From contig NZ_PQGG01000007.1 of the NCBI RefSeq assembly GCF_002915595.1, positions 186,001 to 250,000 on the forward strand: 64,000 bases of DNA. The letters run 5' to 3'. The position numbers and the translations under genes were made by a program. Source of the stretch: Zhongshania marina. Lineage in GTDB: Bacteria > Pseudomonadota > Gammaproteobacteria > Pseudomonadales > Spongiibacteraceae. Below the pieces are notes generated by a model. It was not told the origin of the DNA. It made no database searches and worked only from the letters and a program-made list of their open reading frames with translations. Below, piece after piece: positions 23,530-32,164 of the stretch (positions are counted from its first letter, which is position 1; each line of letters begins with the position of its first letter).

Positions 23530-23901
23530 ATGTATAGACAACTTGCCACAGCCTGCCTACTCGTCTCTTTGGCCGCCTGCAGCTCTTTGGAATTTCCTGG
23601 TGTTTACCGTTTGCCCATTGACCAGGGCAATATAATTACCCAAGAAATGGTAGATCAGCTAAAAATCGGCATGACCCGCAGTCAGGTTGAATACGTCATG
23701 GGCACACCTCTGGTGCGCGACACCTTCAATCCAGATCGCTGGGACTATGTTTATACACTAGACGATCGCAATAATGACAAAAAAGAGCGTCACCAACTGA
23801 CGGTGAAGTTTGTTGACGGCAAACTCGCCGAATTCACCACCGACATTAAGCCAAGTGCAGAAACGGCGCCAGCGGAACCGGTAAGCAGCGACACCGAATA
23901 A
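23530..23901 (+). CDS. bamE: Outer membrane protein assembly factor BamE
   Basis: BamE is the small lipoprotein of the BAM complex that inserts beta-barrel proteins. The signal peptide MYRQLATACLLVSLAAC ends in a lipobox with Cys17. The domain that follows contains QLKIGMTRSQVEYVMGTPLV and DRWDYVYTL, typical of the SmpA/OmlA family. It is 123 residues long. It is divergent from fur and convergent with rnfH, whose stop codon abuts it. Confidence 0.95.
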   Translation: MYRQLATACLLVSLAACSSLEFPGVYRLPIDQGNIITQEMVDQLKIGMTRSQVEYVMGTPLVRDTFNPDRWDYVYTLDDRNNDKKERHQLTVKFVDGKLAEFTTDIKPSAETAPAEPVSSDTE

Positions 23902-24228
23902 TTATTTGGCGTCTTTGCGGGCCTTCACTTTTGCGGCCCGCTGCTTGCGAACCTCTTTTGGGTCTGCAATGAGAGGCCGATAAATTTCAACGCGCTCGCC
24001 ATTCTTTAACGCCTGCGCGTCTGGCGCACTGACCGATTTGCCAAAAATACCAAGGTCTGCGGTCGCTAAGTCTAAATCTGGGAACTGCTTATCTAATGCA
24101 GATTGCATAACGGCAGCCCGCACGGTACAACCTTCGGGCACTTCCAAGGCCACAATACGCTGCCTATCAGGCAGGGCGTAGGCCACCTCAACATGAATAG
24201 TATTAGTATTATTTTCCATATTGCTCAT
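23902..24228 (-). CDS. rnfH: RnfH-family ubiquitin-like protein
   Basis: This is a small beta-grasp protein of unknown biochemical role found beside ratA and smpB. The conserved IHVEVAYALPDRQRIVALEV and the ending GERVEIYRPLIADPKEVRKQ with its basic tail identify it. I chose the ATG at 24226-24228 (start MSNMENN), which has AAGAGAG upstream and overlaps ratA by 20 bases. A second ATG three codons later is possible. Confidence 0.9.
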   Translation of the reverse strand: MSNMENNTNTIHVEVAYALPDRQRIVALEVPEGCTVRAAVMQSALDKQFPDLDLATADLGIFGKSVSAPDAQALKNGERVEIYRPLIADPKEVRKQRAAKVKARKDAK

Positions 24229-24643
24229 TCGCTCTCTTAACAAGGGCATCAACTAAATTATTGGCAACTGAGTTAAACAGCTGCCGCGTTGCCACGCCAA
24301 CAACACTATTTGTCAGGGCAAACTGCAAATGCAGGCTTACCTTGCATGCATCGGCCCCCAGCGCTAGTAAGGACCACTCACCAGTGAGATTCTCGAACGG
24401 GCCGTCTATTAATTTCAAGCGCACACTGCGGCTTGGCGTTAAAGTGTTGCGCGTAACAAAGCTGAGACGAATACCCGCACGGGACAAATCTAAACGCGCG
24501 TCCATAGAATCTTCCGTCCACGCTAATATCTCGGCACCAACACAGCCCTCCATATATTGCGGATAGGCTTCAACGTCGTTTATTAACTGATAAATAGCGT
24601 CAGCAGAATACGGCAGCAAGGCGCTACGGCGAATCTCGTTCAT
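24209..24643 (-). CDS. ratA: RatA/Coq10-family START-domain protein
   Basis: This 144-residue SRPBCC/START-like protein begins MNEIRRSALLPYSADAIYQL and continues NDVEAYPQYM, the family hallmark. Homologues are described as E. coli RatA, an inhibitor of ribosomal subunit association, and as Coq10-like ubiquinone-binding proteins. Which role applies here cannot be told from sequence. It is followed by rnfH with an overlap. The usual neighbour smpB is displaced by a transporter gene. Confidence 0.9.
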   Translation of the reverse strand: MNEIRRSALLPYSADAIYQLINDVEAYPQYMEGCVGAEILAWTEDSMDARLDLSRAGIRLSFVTRNTLTPSRSVRLKLIDGPFENLTGEWSLLALGADACKVSLHLQFALTNSVVGVATRQLFNSVANNLVDALVKRANEQYGK

Positions 24644-24695
24644 ACGGGGTTCCGAATCATTCCAGCGTGTTAGGGCCTTTTCTCAATATCAAAAC

Positions 24696-26066
24696 TCAAC
24701 TGCTAACACGCAAATACAAGCCAATGATTAACACAGCCAACACAGCTGGCGGCGCAATATACCGCAACAAGGCCTGCCAAAGCCAAAAAAATGCCCCTTC
24801 AAACCAGCCATCTCGCACACCATACACCGATTTCGGCACTCGCCAAGCGGCAAATAACACAAAGCCAAATACGCACATTGGCAGAAAAACATTGGCCGCT
24901 AAAATATCTAGCCACTCCATAAAACTGCGGGAAAACCAGTGCAAGCCGGTATCTGGCATCATTGACGATATCGACAAATCACCCAGTACAAATACCAGGC
25001 CACCCACCATCAACGCCGCCAACCAACGCTGTACCGCCCAGCGCTCTACCAAATACGCTACCACCGGTTCCATCAAGGCAACCACCGTGGTTAATGACAA
25101 AATAAATAACAATAAATAGAAGGCTGTGCCAGCAATGTCGCCAAACACAAGATTGCCAAAGGAAAAAGGCAGACTGATAAATAGCAGCGCATGACCCGAA
25201 CCAGAGACAATATGCTGATCAAACACCAGCGCTAAAATTGCCACACCGGCAATAATCAACACCGCCGTATCAAATACCGCCAAAGCAATAAGCTGACGAC
25301 TCACCGAACGCCCCGAGGGAAAATACGCCCCGTAGGCCATCAAGGCGCCAGTGCCAATACTTAGCGTATAAAATGCGTGCTGCAAAGCCGAAAAGCCACC
25401 CCGCCACGTTAAGTCTTCTAGCCGCATATCAAACATCCAACTTAGCGCCGAAGGAAAATCCCCCAACGCATAGCCGTAATAAAGCAGCCCCAGCAAGACG
25501 AGCAATAGCACCGGCAACACAATCCGCAGCACCGCAGCCATGCCCTTCACAACATTCAAGGCTGACAGGGCAACGGCCATGACCAAAAATATCTGCTGCC
25601 ACAAGCTCATAAGATCTGCGCTTGCTAATAAGCCTTGAAACTCCTTGGCGACAACATCCAAACTGGCCGCCTCTAGCGTGCCGAGCGCCATTTTACTCAC
25701 ATAGGCTAATAGCCAGCCGGACACGACCGAATAAATTGCAGCCAATAATAATGCCGCGACACAGGCGAACTGGGTGACTAATGACCAGTATTTGCTGGCC
25801 TTGGAATAATGCGCTAACTGGTCAATGGCATGCACGGGGTTACCGCGGGCGCGCACAGCAATACGCACCTCGGCAACCGCAATGGGCAACATAATAAGAA
25901 ACAAACAGGCTATATAGGCAATAAGATAGGCACCACCGCCATTTTGACCGAGCTCCTGTGGTGTCCTCCAGAAATTCCCCAGACTCACCACCAATCCAGT
26001 GGCGGCAGCAAGGAAAGTCCAACGGCTAGACCAAATTCCCTGTATTTTTCTTTTTTGTAAAGCCAT
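24696..26066 (-). CDS. Sodium-dependent transporter, NSS (LeuT-fold) family
   Basis: The 456-residue integral membrane protein has about eleven to twelve hydrophobic segments. The first carries the NSS signature AAATGLVVSLGNFWRTPQEL followed by GQNGGGAYLIAYIACLFLIM, corresponding to the unwound helix 1 and helix 2 of LeuT that bind sodium and substrate. Family members import amino acids or related amines with sodium; the substrate here is unknown. It sits between ratA and smpB, divergent from smpB. Confidence 0.9.
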   Translation of the reverse strand: MALQKRKIQGIWSSRWTFLAAATGLVVSLGNFWRTPQELGQNGGGAYLIAYIACLFLIMLPIAVAEVRIAVRARGNPVHAIDQLAHYSKASKYWSLVTQFACVAALLLAAIYSVVSGWLLAYVSKMALGTLEAASLDVVAKEFQGLLASADLMSLWQQIFLVMAVALSALNVVKGMAAVLRIVLPVLLLVLLGLLYYGYALGDFPSALSWMFDMRLEDLTWRGGFSALQHAFYTLSIGTGALMAYGAYFPSGRSVSRQLIALAVFDTAVLIIAGVAILALVFDQHIVSGSGHALLFISLPFSFGNLVFGDIAGTAFYLLLFILSLTTVVALMEPVVAYLVERWAVQRWLAALMVGGLVFVLGDLSISSMMPDTGLHWFSRSFMEWLDILAANVFLPMCVFGFVLFAAWRVPKSVYGVRDGWFEGAFFWLWQALLRYIAPPAVLAVLIIGLYLRVSS

Positions 26067-26141
26067 ACGTCGGCAACATCAATTTCAGCAAAGCAGACGT
26101 CTTTTTACCTGAGCCCAATAGGTTTTGCCAGCAACTCCCTC

Positions 26142-26147
26142 TATAAT
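26142..26147 (+). promoter_or_regulatory. -10 box immediately before smpB
   Basis: A perfect TATAAT lies only seven bases before the smpB ATG, and no convincing -35 is seen. If it is used, transcription starts at or next to the start codon and the message is leaderless. There is no Shine-Dalgarno sequence between it and the ATG (CGCCCCC only), which agrees. Confidence 0.55.
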
Positions 26148-26154
26148 CGCCCCC

Positions 26155-26631
26155 ATGAGCAAAAACAAATCAAAAAACACCAGCGGCACGATCGCCCAAA
26201 ACAAAAAGGCGCGTCACGACTACAGCCTCACCGACAAATTTGAAGCCGGCATTGTGCTTCGCGGCTGGGAGGTCAAAAGTCTTCGCCAAGGCAAAATTCA
26301 AATTACGGACACCTATGTCATCTTAAAAGATGGCGAGGCGTTTCTGCTTGGCTGCAATATCACGCCCCTACTCAGCGTGTCGACGCATTACGTGACAGAC
26401 CCAACCCGCACCCGCAAACTCTTGCTACATGCCAAAGAACTCAGCAAACTACAGGAGGCCGTTCAGCAAAAAGGCTACACCTGTGTATGCACGGCGCTGT
26501 ACTGGAAAAAGCACTTAATTAAAGCGGAAATTTGTTTGGCCAAGGGCAAGCAAGATCACGACAAACGTGAAACCGAGAAAAACCGTGATTGGGAACGACA
26601 AAAAATGCGCATTGTGCGCGATCATAACTAA
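26155..26631 (+). CDS. smpB: SsrA-binding protein SmpB
   Basis: SmpB binds tmRNA and is required for trans-translation rescue of stalled ribosomes. From the ATG at 26155 the 158-residue protein has [19 protein letters not shown], the RNA-binding [19 protein letters not shown] and the C-terminal basic tail [20 protein letters not shown] that inserts in the mRNA channel. The frame extends upstream to a TTG but would then include the TATAAT box. Its RNA partner ssrA is about 5 kb downstream. Confidence 0.96.
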   Translation: MSKNKSKNTSGTIAQNKKARHDYSLTDKFEAGIVLRGWEVKSLRQGKIQITDTYVILKDGEAFLLGCNITPLLSVSTHYVTDPTRTRKLLLHAKELSKLQEAVQQKGYTCVCTALYWKKHLIKAEICLAKGKQDHDKRETEKNRDWERQKMRIVRDHN

Positions 26632-26654
26632 GACGAGCTAAACGCCACTCGACC

Positions 26655-27152
26655 ATGAAAACTCTCTATTTACTGCGTCACGCTAAATCCGACTGGAATG
26701 ATGATCAACTAACGGACGCAGATCGCCCGATCACCAAGCGGGGTAAACGGGACTGCCAACTGGTCGCAGCAGAACTTCAGCGCAGCGGGCGCCGTTTCAA
26801 ATACGTGTATTGCAGCACCGCAAAACGCGCGCAAGAAACACTCAAGCGCTTTCAAGGTGACTCTGATGTGTTTGACGATGCCGAGATTATCCATGAAAAC
26901 GCGGTATACACCTTCGAAGCAGCAAAATTGCTCGCATGGTTAAAAGAACTTCCGCAATCCCAAGACAGCGCCGTGGTAATCGGACACAACCCCGCCCTAG
27001 CCGAACTCGCCAACTATTTATACGATGGCAAGCTAGGTCATGTTGGCACATGCACCTTCATGGAATTAGAAATTAACATTGAATACTGGGATCAACTCCG
27101 AGCCGATAGCGCGAAACTTACCGACATTATTCGCCCCAAGCAATTTCGTTAA
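26655..27152 (+). CDS. SixA-type histidine phosphatase
   Basis: This 165-residue histidine phosphatase superfamily protein begins MKTLYLLRHAKSDWNDDQLT, with the catalytic His in RHAKSDW and the second His in VVIGHNPALAELANYL. SixA in E. coli dephosphorylates phospho-His on a PTS/ArcB-type domain; the target here is not known. It lies 23 bases after smpB and 33 bases before a methyltransferase gene, so the three probably form one unit. Confidence 0.88.
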   Translation: MKTLYLLRHAKSDWNDDQLTDADRPITKRGKRDCQLVAAELQRSGRRFKYVYCSTAKRAQETLKRFQGDSDVFDDAEIIHENAVYTFEAAKLLAWLKELPQSQDSAVVIGHNPALAELANYLYDGKLGHVGTCTFMELEINIEYWDQLRADSAKLTDIIRPKQFR

Positions 27153-27185
27153 TTCGCACACTGCGACAAAGGATAATCACCGACA

Positions 27186-27809
27186 ATGACCGCGCACTCG
27201 GCATTAAAAGATATCAGCATTGTTAACGACGTACTCATCCTCAAAAAAAATCACAAACTTATTCGCCGCATGCAAAACGCCCTGCCAGGGCCGGAAATTC
27301 ATGGCTACCAAGTTTGGGGCTCGTCATTTTTGATCATGGATTACTTGCTGGAAAACCCGCCTAAGAAGAAATCGAAAATAACTGAAATTGGCTGCGGCTG
27401 GGGAATTTTAGGAATTTCCTGTGCCCAGCACTTTAAAGCAAAAGTTACAGCGGTAGACGCCGACGAACACGTGTTTCCCTATCTCGACGCCCACGCCCTA
27501 CTAAACGACGTTAAAATCACCACCCGCACAGCGCGTTACGAACACCTAAAAGCCGCTGACCTAAAAGGTCATAGCCACATGCTAGGCGGTGATATCTGCT
27601 TTTGGGACAATTTAGTAAAGCCACTATTCTCTGCAATCGAAGCCGCCCGCGAAGCCGGTGTCGGCACCATTATTATCGCCGATCCGGGGCGCCCGCCTTT
27701 CCATAAATTAGCCAAGCGCTGCCAAAAAGCCTTTGGCGCTGAACTCATCACCAGAGAGATCAGCACCCCCAAAAAGCTAAGCGGCGAATTACTGATTATT
27801 TCTCAGTAA
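27186..27809 (+). CDS. Class I SAM-dependent methyltransferase
   Basis: The 207-residue protein has the SAM-binding loop in KITEIGCGWGILGISCAQHF, followed by the acidic VTAVDADEHVFPYLD. After it come LGGDICFWDNL and IIIADPGRPPFHKLA. The fold resembles small protein- or metabolite-methyltransferases of the METTL21/NNMT-like type. The substrate cannot be assigned. It is convergent with ppk1, with only three bases between the stops. Confidence 0.75.
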   Translation: MTAHSALKDISIVNDVLILKKNHKLIRRMQNALPGPEIHGYQVWGSSFLIMDYLLENPPKKKSKITEIGCGWGILGISCAQHFKAKVTAVDADEHVFPYLDAHALLNDVKITTRTARYEHLKAADLKGHSHMLGGDICFWDNLVKPLFSAIEAAREAGVGTIIIADPGRPPFHKLAKRCQKAFGAELITREISTPKKLSGELLIISQ

Positions 27810-27812
27810 ATA

Positions 27813-29942
27813 TTATTTTTTGGCTTTCGACTTTACCGCTTTAAGCTTCAATCTAGACCTGTAGTCCAACTTCGCCATGCGCGGCAATTTACCCGTGCTC
27901 AAATATTTATGAGTCAGTAATTGCGAGCGAACTTTCGCTGAACTCTTCTTTCTTGGTCTAAATGTATTGCTTTGCGAGGCGTCAATAATTCGCGCTTTTA
28001 CGTTATCAGCCCACTGCAAATCAATAATAGCCTGCAGGGTTTCCTGCAAGGGTTTGCTGTATATCGGGCAGGTTACTTCCACTCGGAAGTCGATATTGCG
28101 CGTCATCAAATCTGCCGACGAAATAAAATAACGCGGTTCGCCGCTATTATGAAAAACATAAATCCGTGGATGCTCCAAAAAACCATCCACAATACTTATG
28201 GCTTCAATATTTTCACTTAGGCCTTTTACCCCAGGCACCAAAGAACACATACCGCGTACAATCAACCTTACCGGCACACCCGCCGAACTCGCCTCGTATA
28301 ATTTATCGATCAATTCACGGTCGACCAAATTATTGCACTTCAGCGTTATACCGCACTCCCGCCCCTTACTTCCCTGCCGTATTTCATGTTCGACCAAGGC
28401 CAGCAAGCGCTCACGACTATTTAAAGGCGACACGCCAAGATGCTTAAATTCGTGTCGCTTATAGTTGTAGGCAATAAAATCAAAAACCTTGGCAACCTCG
28501 TCACCAAGCGCCTGATCATAGGTGAGCAAGCTAAAGTCGGTGTATACCGTCGCGGTTTTTTCGTTGAAATTTCCGGTACCAATATGCGAATAATATTTTT
28601 GAACACTGCCTTCCTGACGCACAATAGAAATCAATTTACTGTGCACTTTTAAACCAGGCACTCCCAGAATCACATTCACACCACCATCGGTAAGACGTTG
28701 CGACAAGGCAATATTTGCCTCTTCGTCAAAGCGTGCTTGCAACTCAACCACCACCGTCACTTCTTTGTGATTCGCCACCGCATTTAGCAAGGCATCGACC
28801 ACATGGGAGTTAGAAGCCACCCGATAAAGGCTGGCCTTAATGCTTTTAACCGCAGGATCAATCGCGGCAGTTTTAAGCAGATCAGTGAGGTAATTAAAAC
28901 TGTGGTAAGGGTAATGCAATAAAACATCCTGCTCGCGCAGGCAACTTAAAATATTTTGCGCCTTATCAATAGCCGGCACAGGGATTACCGGTAGCTGCTT
29001 ATTATCTAAATACGCAGGGCCCAAATTTGGGAAGCGCATAAAATCCTTTGAGTTATGATAGCGGCCACCGGGAATCATAGAGTCCAAGCGACCCAAACCT
29101 AAACGCCTGACCAAATAATCCAGCAAGTCATTGGGCATGGCACTGTCGTACACAAAGCGAACCGGATCACCTTTTTTGCGGCGCTTTAAGCTCTGCGTCA
29201 TTTTTTCTACAAAGGTGTGCGTGACCTCTTCACCTAGTTCCAAGTCCGCATCGCGGGTAAGTTTTATGGTGTAAGCGGAGGCCTCATCCATCGGAAAAAT
29301 ACCGCGAAAAACCTCAGGCAAACACACCCGAATCATGTTCTCTAAAGCAATAAGAACCTTGCCGCGCTTGCCCTTACGGCCGGGAATACGGATGAAACGG
29401 TCTAGTCTCGTAGTGGGAATTTCTAGCAGCGCGAAACGCGTCTGCTGTTCGCTACTCAGCTTTATGGCCAAATAAATCGAGGCATCATTTAATTCGGGAA
29501 TGGGGTTCGCATCATCCAATACAATCGGCACCAACTCCTGCTGAATATGTGAATGGAAGTAGCCCCGCACAAATGCCGTTTGCGTCTCGTCTAACTGGCG
29601 CTCATTAATTAAGTATATCTTGCGGCGCTGCAGCTCTTTTAAGTTTTCTCGGTACATGGCATCAAAGCGATGCTGCAACTTAAGAACAGATTGGCGAATT
29701 TCCTCCAATAGCGCCTTATACTCCTCCTGCTTAGACGGCGGTGAAAACGCCGCAAGACGCCGCACATCCGCCACCCGTACTCGGAAAAATTCGTCGAGGT
29801 TATTTGAGAAAATACCAAGATAGCGAATCCGCTGTATCACCGGCACCTCTGGGTCTGCAGCCTCTTGCAGTACCCGCTCATTAAAAGAGAGCCAACTCAA
29901 TTCTTTAGCAATCCACGCCGTTCCTTCGCTCTGCCCGCTCAT
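27813..29942 (-). CDS. ppk1: Polyphosphate kinase PPK1
   Basis: PPK1 reversibly polymerises the gamma phosphate of ATP into polyphosphate. The 709-residue protein has the N-terminal domain (ELSWLSFNERVLQEAADPEV), RYLGIFSNNLDEFFRVRVAD, and the catalytic PLD-like C-terminal domains. Those contain KVHSKLISIVR and the HIGTGNFNEKTATVYTDFSL segment near the autophosphorylated His. The long basic tail ends in KAVKSKAKK. I start at the ATG at 29940-29942; one four codons earlier has no ribosome-binding site. It is divergent from ppx. Confidence 0.96.
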   Translation of the reverse strand: MSGQSEGTAWIAKELSWLSFNERVLQEAADPEVPVIQRIRYLGIFSNNLDEFFRVRVADVRRLAAFSPPSKQEEYKALLEEIRQSVLKLQHRFDAMYRENLKELQRRKIYLINERQLDETQTAFVRGYFHSHIQQELVPIVLDDANPIPELNDASIYLAIKLSSEQQTRFALLEIPTTRLDRFIRIPGRKGKRGKVLIALENMIRVCLPEVFRGIFPMDEASAYTIKLTRDADLELGEEVTHTFVEKMTQSLKRRKKGDPVRFVYDSAMPNDLLDYLVRRLGLGRLDSMIPGGRYHNSKDFMRFPNLGPAYLDNKQLPVIPVPAIDKAQNILSCLREQDVLLHYPYHSFNYLTDLLKTAAIDPAVKSIKASLYRVASNSHVVDALLNAVANHKEVTVVVELQARFDEEANIALSQRLTDGGVNVILGVPGLKVHSKLISIVRQEGSVQKYYSHIGTGNFNEKTATVYTDFSLLTYDQALGDEVAKVFDFIAYNYKRHEFKHLGVSPLNSRERLLALVEHEIRQGSKGRECGITLKCNNLVDRELIDKLYEASSAGVPVRLIVRGMCSLVPGVKGLSENIEAISIVDGFLEHPRIYVFHNSGEPRYFISSADLMTRNIDFRVEVTCPIYSKPLQETLQAIIDLQWADNVKARIIDASQSNTFRPRKKSSAKVRSQLLTHKYLSTGKLPRMAKLDYRSRLKLKAVKSKAKK

Positions 29943-30001
29943 CACCAATCCCATTTCTTAAAAGTGTAATAAAAACTACACGCCAGCTTAATAAAGAATG
30001 A

Positions 30002-30017
30002 TGTCATTAATATGACA
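30002..30017. promoter_or_regulatory. Perfect palindrome between ppk1 and ppx
   Basis: TGTCAT-TAAT-ATGACA is a perfect 16-base palindrome in the 143-base gap between the divergent ppk1 and ppx genes. It looks like a dimeric repressor or activator site. The half sites resemble the PhoB heptamer CTGTCAT, but the arrangement is inverted rather than direct, so PhoB is not a clear match. Confidence 0.4.
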
Positions 30018-30085
30018 CATTTAAGCAGTCGATTTTGCTCTGTCCAGCCGATACACTAAACCCTCACCAAGGAATTTTTATTACA

Positions 30086-31585
30086 ATGGCTCAAAATAGT
30101 GACTCTTACGCGGCCCTCGACCTGGGCTCCAATAGCTTCCACCTACTTATTGCTAGCTTCCATGAAGATAAACTCCGCGTCATAGATCGCCATAAAGACA
30201 TGGTTAGACTAGCCGCCGGTTTAGACGATGACGGCCGCCTAAGCGACACCGCGCAAGAACGCGCCCTAGAAAGCCTCGCCAAAATGGCAGATCGCCTGCG
30301 CGGCGTGCCCCGCCGGCAAATTCGCGTTGTCGGCACCAACACTCTTCGCGCAGCAACAAATGCCAACGAGTTTATGGCGAAAGCCGAAACCGTGCTTGGC
30401 CTGCCCATTAACATCATCTCTGGCACAGAAGAGGCCCGCCTCGTCTACCTCGGCGTCGCCAATGATTTTGCACCAGAAAAGCAGCGCCGCTTGGTCATCG
30501 ACATTGGCGGAGGATCAACCGAACTCGTCATTGGCACCAACACACCGCGCCAATTAGAAAGCCTACCAATGGGCTGCGTGAGCTTTAGCATGCGCTATTT
30601 TAAAAATGGCGACATCAGCGAAAAAGCCTTTAAAAAAGCAGTTAACGCCGCAAGACAAATGATAGGCCCCTACGTTGAACCCTTCCGCGCCCAATGGGAC
30701 GAAGCCGTTGGCTCCTCAGGTACCATCCGTAGCATCGGCAAAATACTGGCAGAACAGCAATTCAGCGAAGCCGGTTATATCTCGGCCGACGGCCTAGAAA
30801 AGCTCAAAGACCAAGTAATAGCTACAGACAACAGCCGTAACCTAAATATCCCCGGCCTCAGCGATGACCGCAAAGAAGTTTTCGTAGGCGGCTTTGCCGT
30901 GCTCTACGCACTTTTCCAAGAGCTAGACATGCAGGGCTTACACGTTTCTGCCTACGCCATTCGCGAAGGTATTGTTCACGACCTTGCCGGTCGCCTGCAC
31001 CATCGCGACAAACGCGAAGACACGATCAAACAATTTATTATTCAATACGGCATCGACGGCGCCCAAGGCGATCGCATAGCAGAACTATGTACACGCCTTT
31101 TACCCGCCGTCACCCAACACCTAAGCACACCAGAACAAGAGGCAGAAGCCCTGTTGCGCTGGGCAGCGCAACTACACGAACTCGGCCTCGCCATCGCCCA
31201 CGGCGGCTACCACAAACACGGCGCCTACATTCTTGGTAATGCCGACATGCCAGGATTCTCTCGACAGGAGCAAGCGCGCCTTAGCTTTTTAGTCGCCAAT
31301 CATCGTCGCAAACCTAAGCAACCAAGCACACAAACCTACGGCATTACCGCCGACTGGCCACTAATCTGCATACTGCGTCTTGCCTGCATTTTCTACCGCC
31401 GTCGCCAACCCAAAAAACTGCCCGATGCCATTAGTCTTAACAGCCCCCAAGCAGACCAGCTAATCCTCTCGATACCGGAGGACTGGCTCAATATGAACCC
31501 GCTCATTGCCGCCGACTTAGAAGATGAAGCAGAACTACTTAATAAGTCACTAAACATCACTCTCAGCATCGAACGTAAAAACTAA
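30086..31585 (+). CDS. ppx: Exopolyphosphatase (Ppx/GppA family)
   Basis: Ppx removes terminal phosphates from polyphosphate and, in relatives, from pppGpp. The protein starts YAALDLGSNSFHLLIASFHE after a short lead, with the second ATP-grip-like loop VIDIGGGSTELVIGT, SSGTIRSIGKIL, and a C-terminal HD-like helical domain with HELGLAIAHGGYHKHGAYIL. I use the ATG at 30086, preceded by AAGGA. The longer frame from 30035 lacks a site. It is 499 residues and paired divergently with ppk1. Confidence 0.95.
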   Translation: MAQNSDSYAALDLGSNSFHLLIASFHEDKLRVIDRHKDMVRLAAGLDDDGRLSDTAQERALESLAKMADRLRGVPRRQIRVVGTNTLRAATNANEFMAKAETVLGLPINIISGTEEARLVYLGVANDFAPEKQRRLVIDIGGGSTELVIGTNTPRQLESLPMGCVSFSMRYFKNGDISEKAFKKAVNAARQMIGPYVEPFRAQWDEAVGSSGTIRSIGKILAEQQFSEAGYISADGLEKLKDQVIATDNSRNLNIPGLSDDRKEVFVGGFAVLYALFQELDMQGLHVSAYAIREGIVHDLAGRLHHRDKREDTIKQFIIQYGIDGAQGDRIAELCTRLLPAVTQHLSTPEQEAEALLRWAAQLHELGLAIAHGGYHKHGAYILGNADMPGFSRQEQARLSFLVANHRRKPKQPSTQTYGITADWPLICILRLACIFYRRRQPKKLPDAISLNSPQADQLILSIPEDWLNMNPLIAADLEDEAELLNKSLNITLSIERKN

Positions 31586-31599
31586 GCAGGCAAAGCCAC

Positions 31600-31628
31600 T
31601 GGCCGCAAGCAGCGCAAAGCGTTACACT
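31600..31628 (+). promoter_or_regulatory. Candidate ssrA promoter
   Basis: TACACT (31623-31628) lies ten bases before the first base of tmRNA, with TGGCCG (31600-31605) 17 bases further upstream. The -10 is good and the -35 weak. The position relative to the RNA 5' end is right. Confidence 0.4.
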
Positions 31629-31637
31629 TACCGGTCT

Positions 31638-32000
31638 GGGGCCGATTTGGATTCGACGCCGGTTACAACGCTCTGAGGTGCATGCCGTGATGACAGCCAA
31701 TCACGTAAATCCAAAGCTGTAAACCTAATAGTTGCCAACGACGACAACTACGCTCTAGCCGCTTAAACCCCGGTTAGCGGTCGCTACCAGATGCTTGTAA
31801 ATGGGACGCGACCGTCATATAGAACAAGCTAGCGAGTAAGGTTTGTCTGAGACCGAGCCGCGAAACACCTAATCAGAATCGCCAATAACGTCCTGACCGT
31901 CGGGCTGTTTGCGGCTAAATCAATTGACGGAGACCAAGCATGTGAAGAGCCCTGAGTGGCGGACTGACGGACGCGGGTTCAATTCCCGCCGGCTCCACCA
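31638..32000 (+). ncRNA. ssrA: tmRNA (SsrA)
   Basis: tmRNA rescues stalled ribosomes and tags their products. The 5' GGGGCCGATTTGGATTCGAC pairs with the 3' end GGCTCCACCA as a tRNA-Ala-like acceptor. The T arm is GCGGGTTCAATTCCCGC. The resume codon GCC at 31734 opens the tag frame A-ANDDNYALAA ending in TAA at 31766, allowing for the first alanine from the charged tRNA part. That tag is the Pseudomonas form. The last 15 or so bases serve as the attachment site for the adjoining island, which restores the 3' end. Confidence 0.96.
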
Positions 32001-32001
32001 A
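31987..32001. other. Probable left attachment core at the ssrA 3' end
   Basis: The 3' end of ssrA (CGCCGGCTCCACCAA) has an imperfect counterpart CGCCGACCCACCAA at 45248-45261. An integrase gene begins about 160 bases downstream, and ssrA 3' ends are well-known tyrosine-recombinase targets. The match is not perfect, so the exact crossover is inferred. Confidence 0.5.
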
Positions 32002-32034
32002 AACATCTTCCAAGGGAGACCACGGAAGGCCCAG

Positions 32035-32059
32035 AACCCCAGTAAATCTGGGGTTTTTT
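32035..32059 (+). terminator. Terminator downstream of ssrA (island-borne copy)
   Basis: CCCCAG, a five-base loop and CTGGGG are followed by TTTTTT. It terminates tmRNA transcription. A similar hairpin with the same GGGGTTTTTT ending, followed by TGCCTGC, lies at 45268-45297, beyond the right island junction. This suggests the island brought a replacement for the displaced native terminator. Confidence 0.8.
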
Positions 32060-32083
32060 GTGCCTGCACCGTCCACGGTGGGC

Positions 32084-32163
32084 TGGGGGCATCTATTGCC
32101 TTCCAGCATACTATGGGGGCACAATTGGGGGCATAAACGGATTTAACAAAACAGGTGCCCCCA
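32084..32163. repeat. Left-end TGGGGGCA arm-site cluster
   Basis: Direct copies of TGGGGGCA start at 32084, 32114 and 32126, and one inverted copy (TGCCCCCA) occupies 32156-32163, one base before the integrase ATG. The 12-base spacing of the second and third matches the spacing of the pair at the right end (45165, 45177). They look like arm-type sites for the integrase or its directionality factor. The inverted copy lies where it could repress integrase expression. Confidence 0.6.
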
Positions 32164-32164
32164 A

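Noticed and set aside
26125-26154. Longer smpB start at a TTG
   Set aside because: It would place the TATAAT box inside the coding region and adds ten residues not typical of SmpB.
30002-30017. Pho box
   Set aside because: PhoB sites are direct repeats; this is an inverted palindrome, so only a general operator is proposed.
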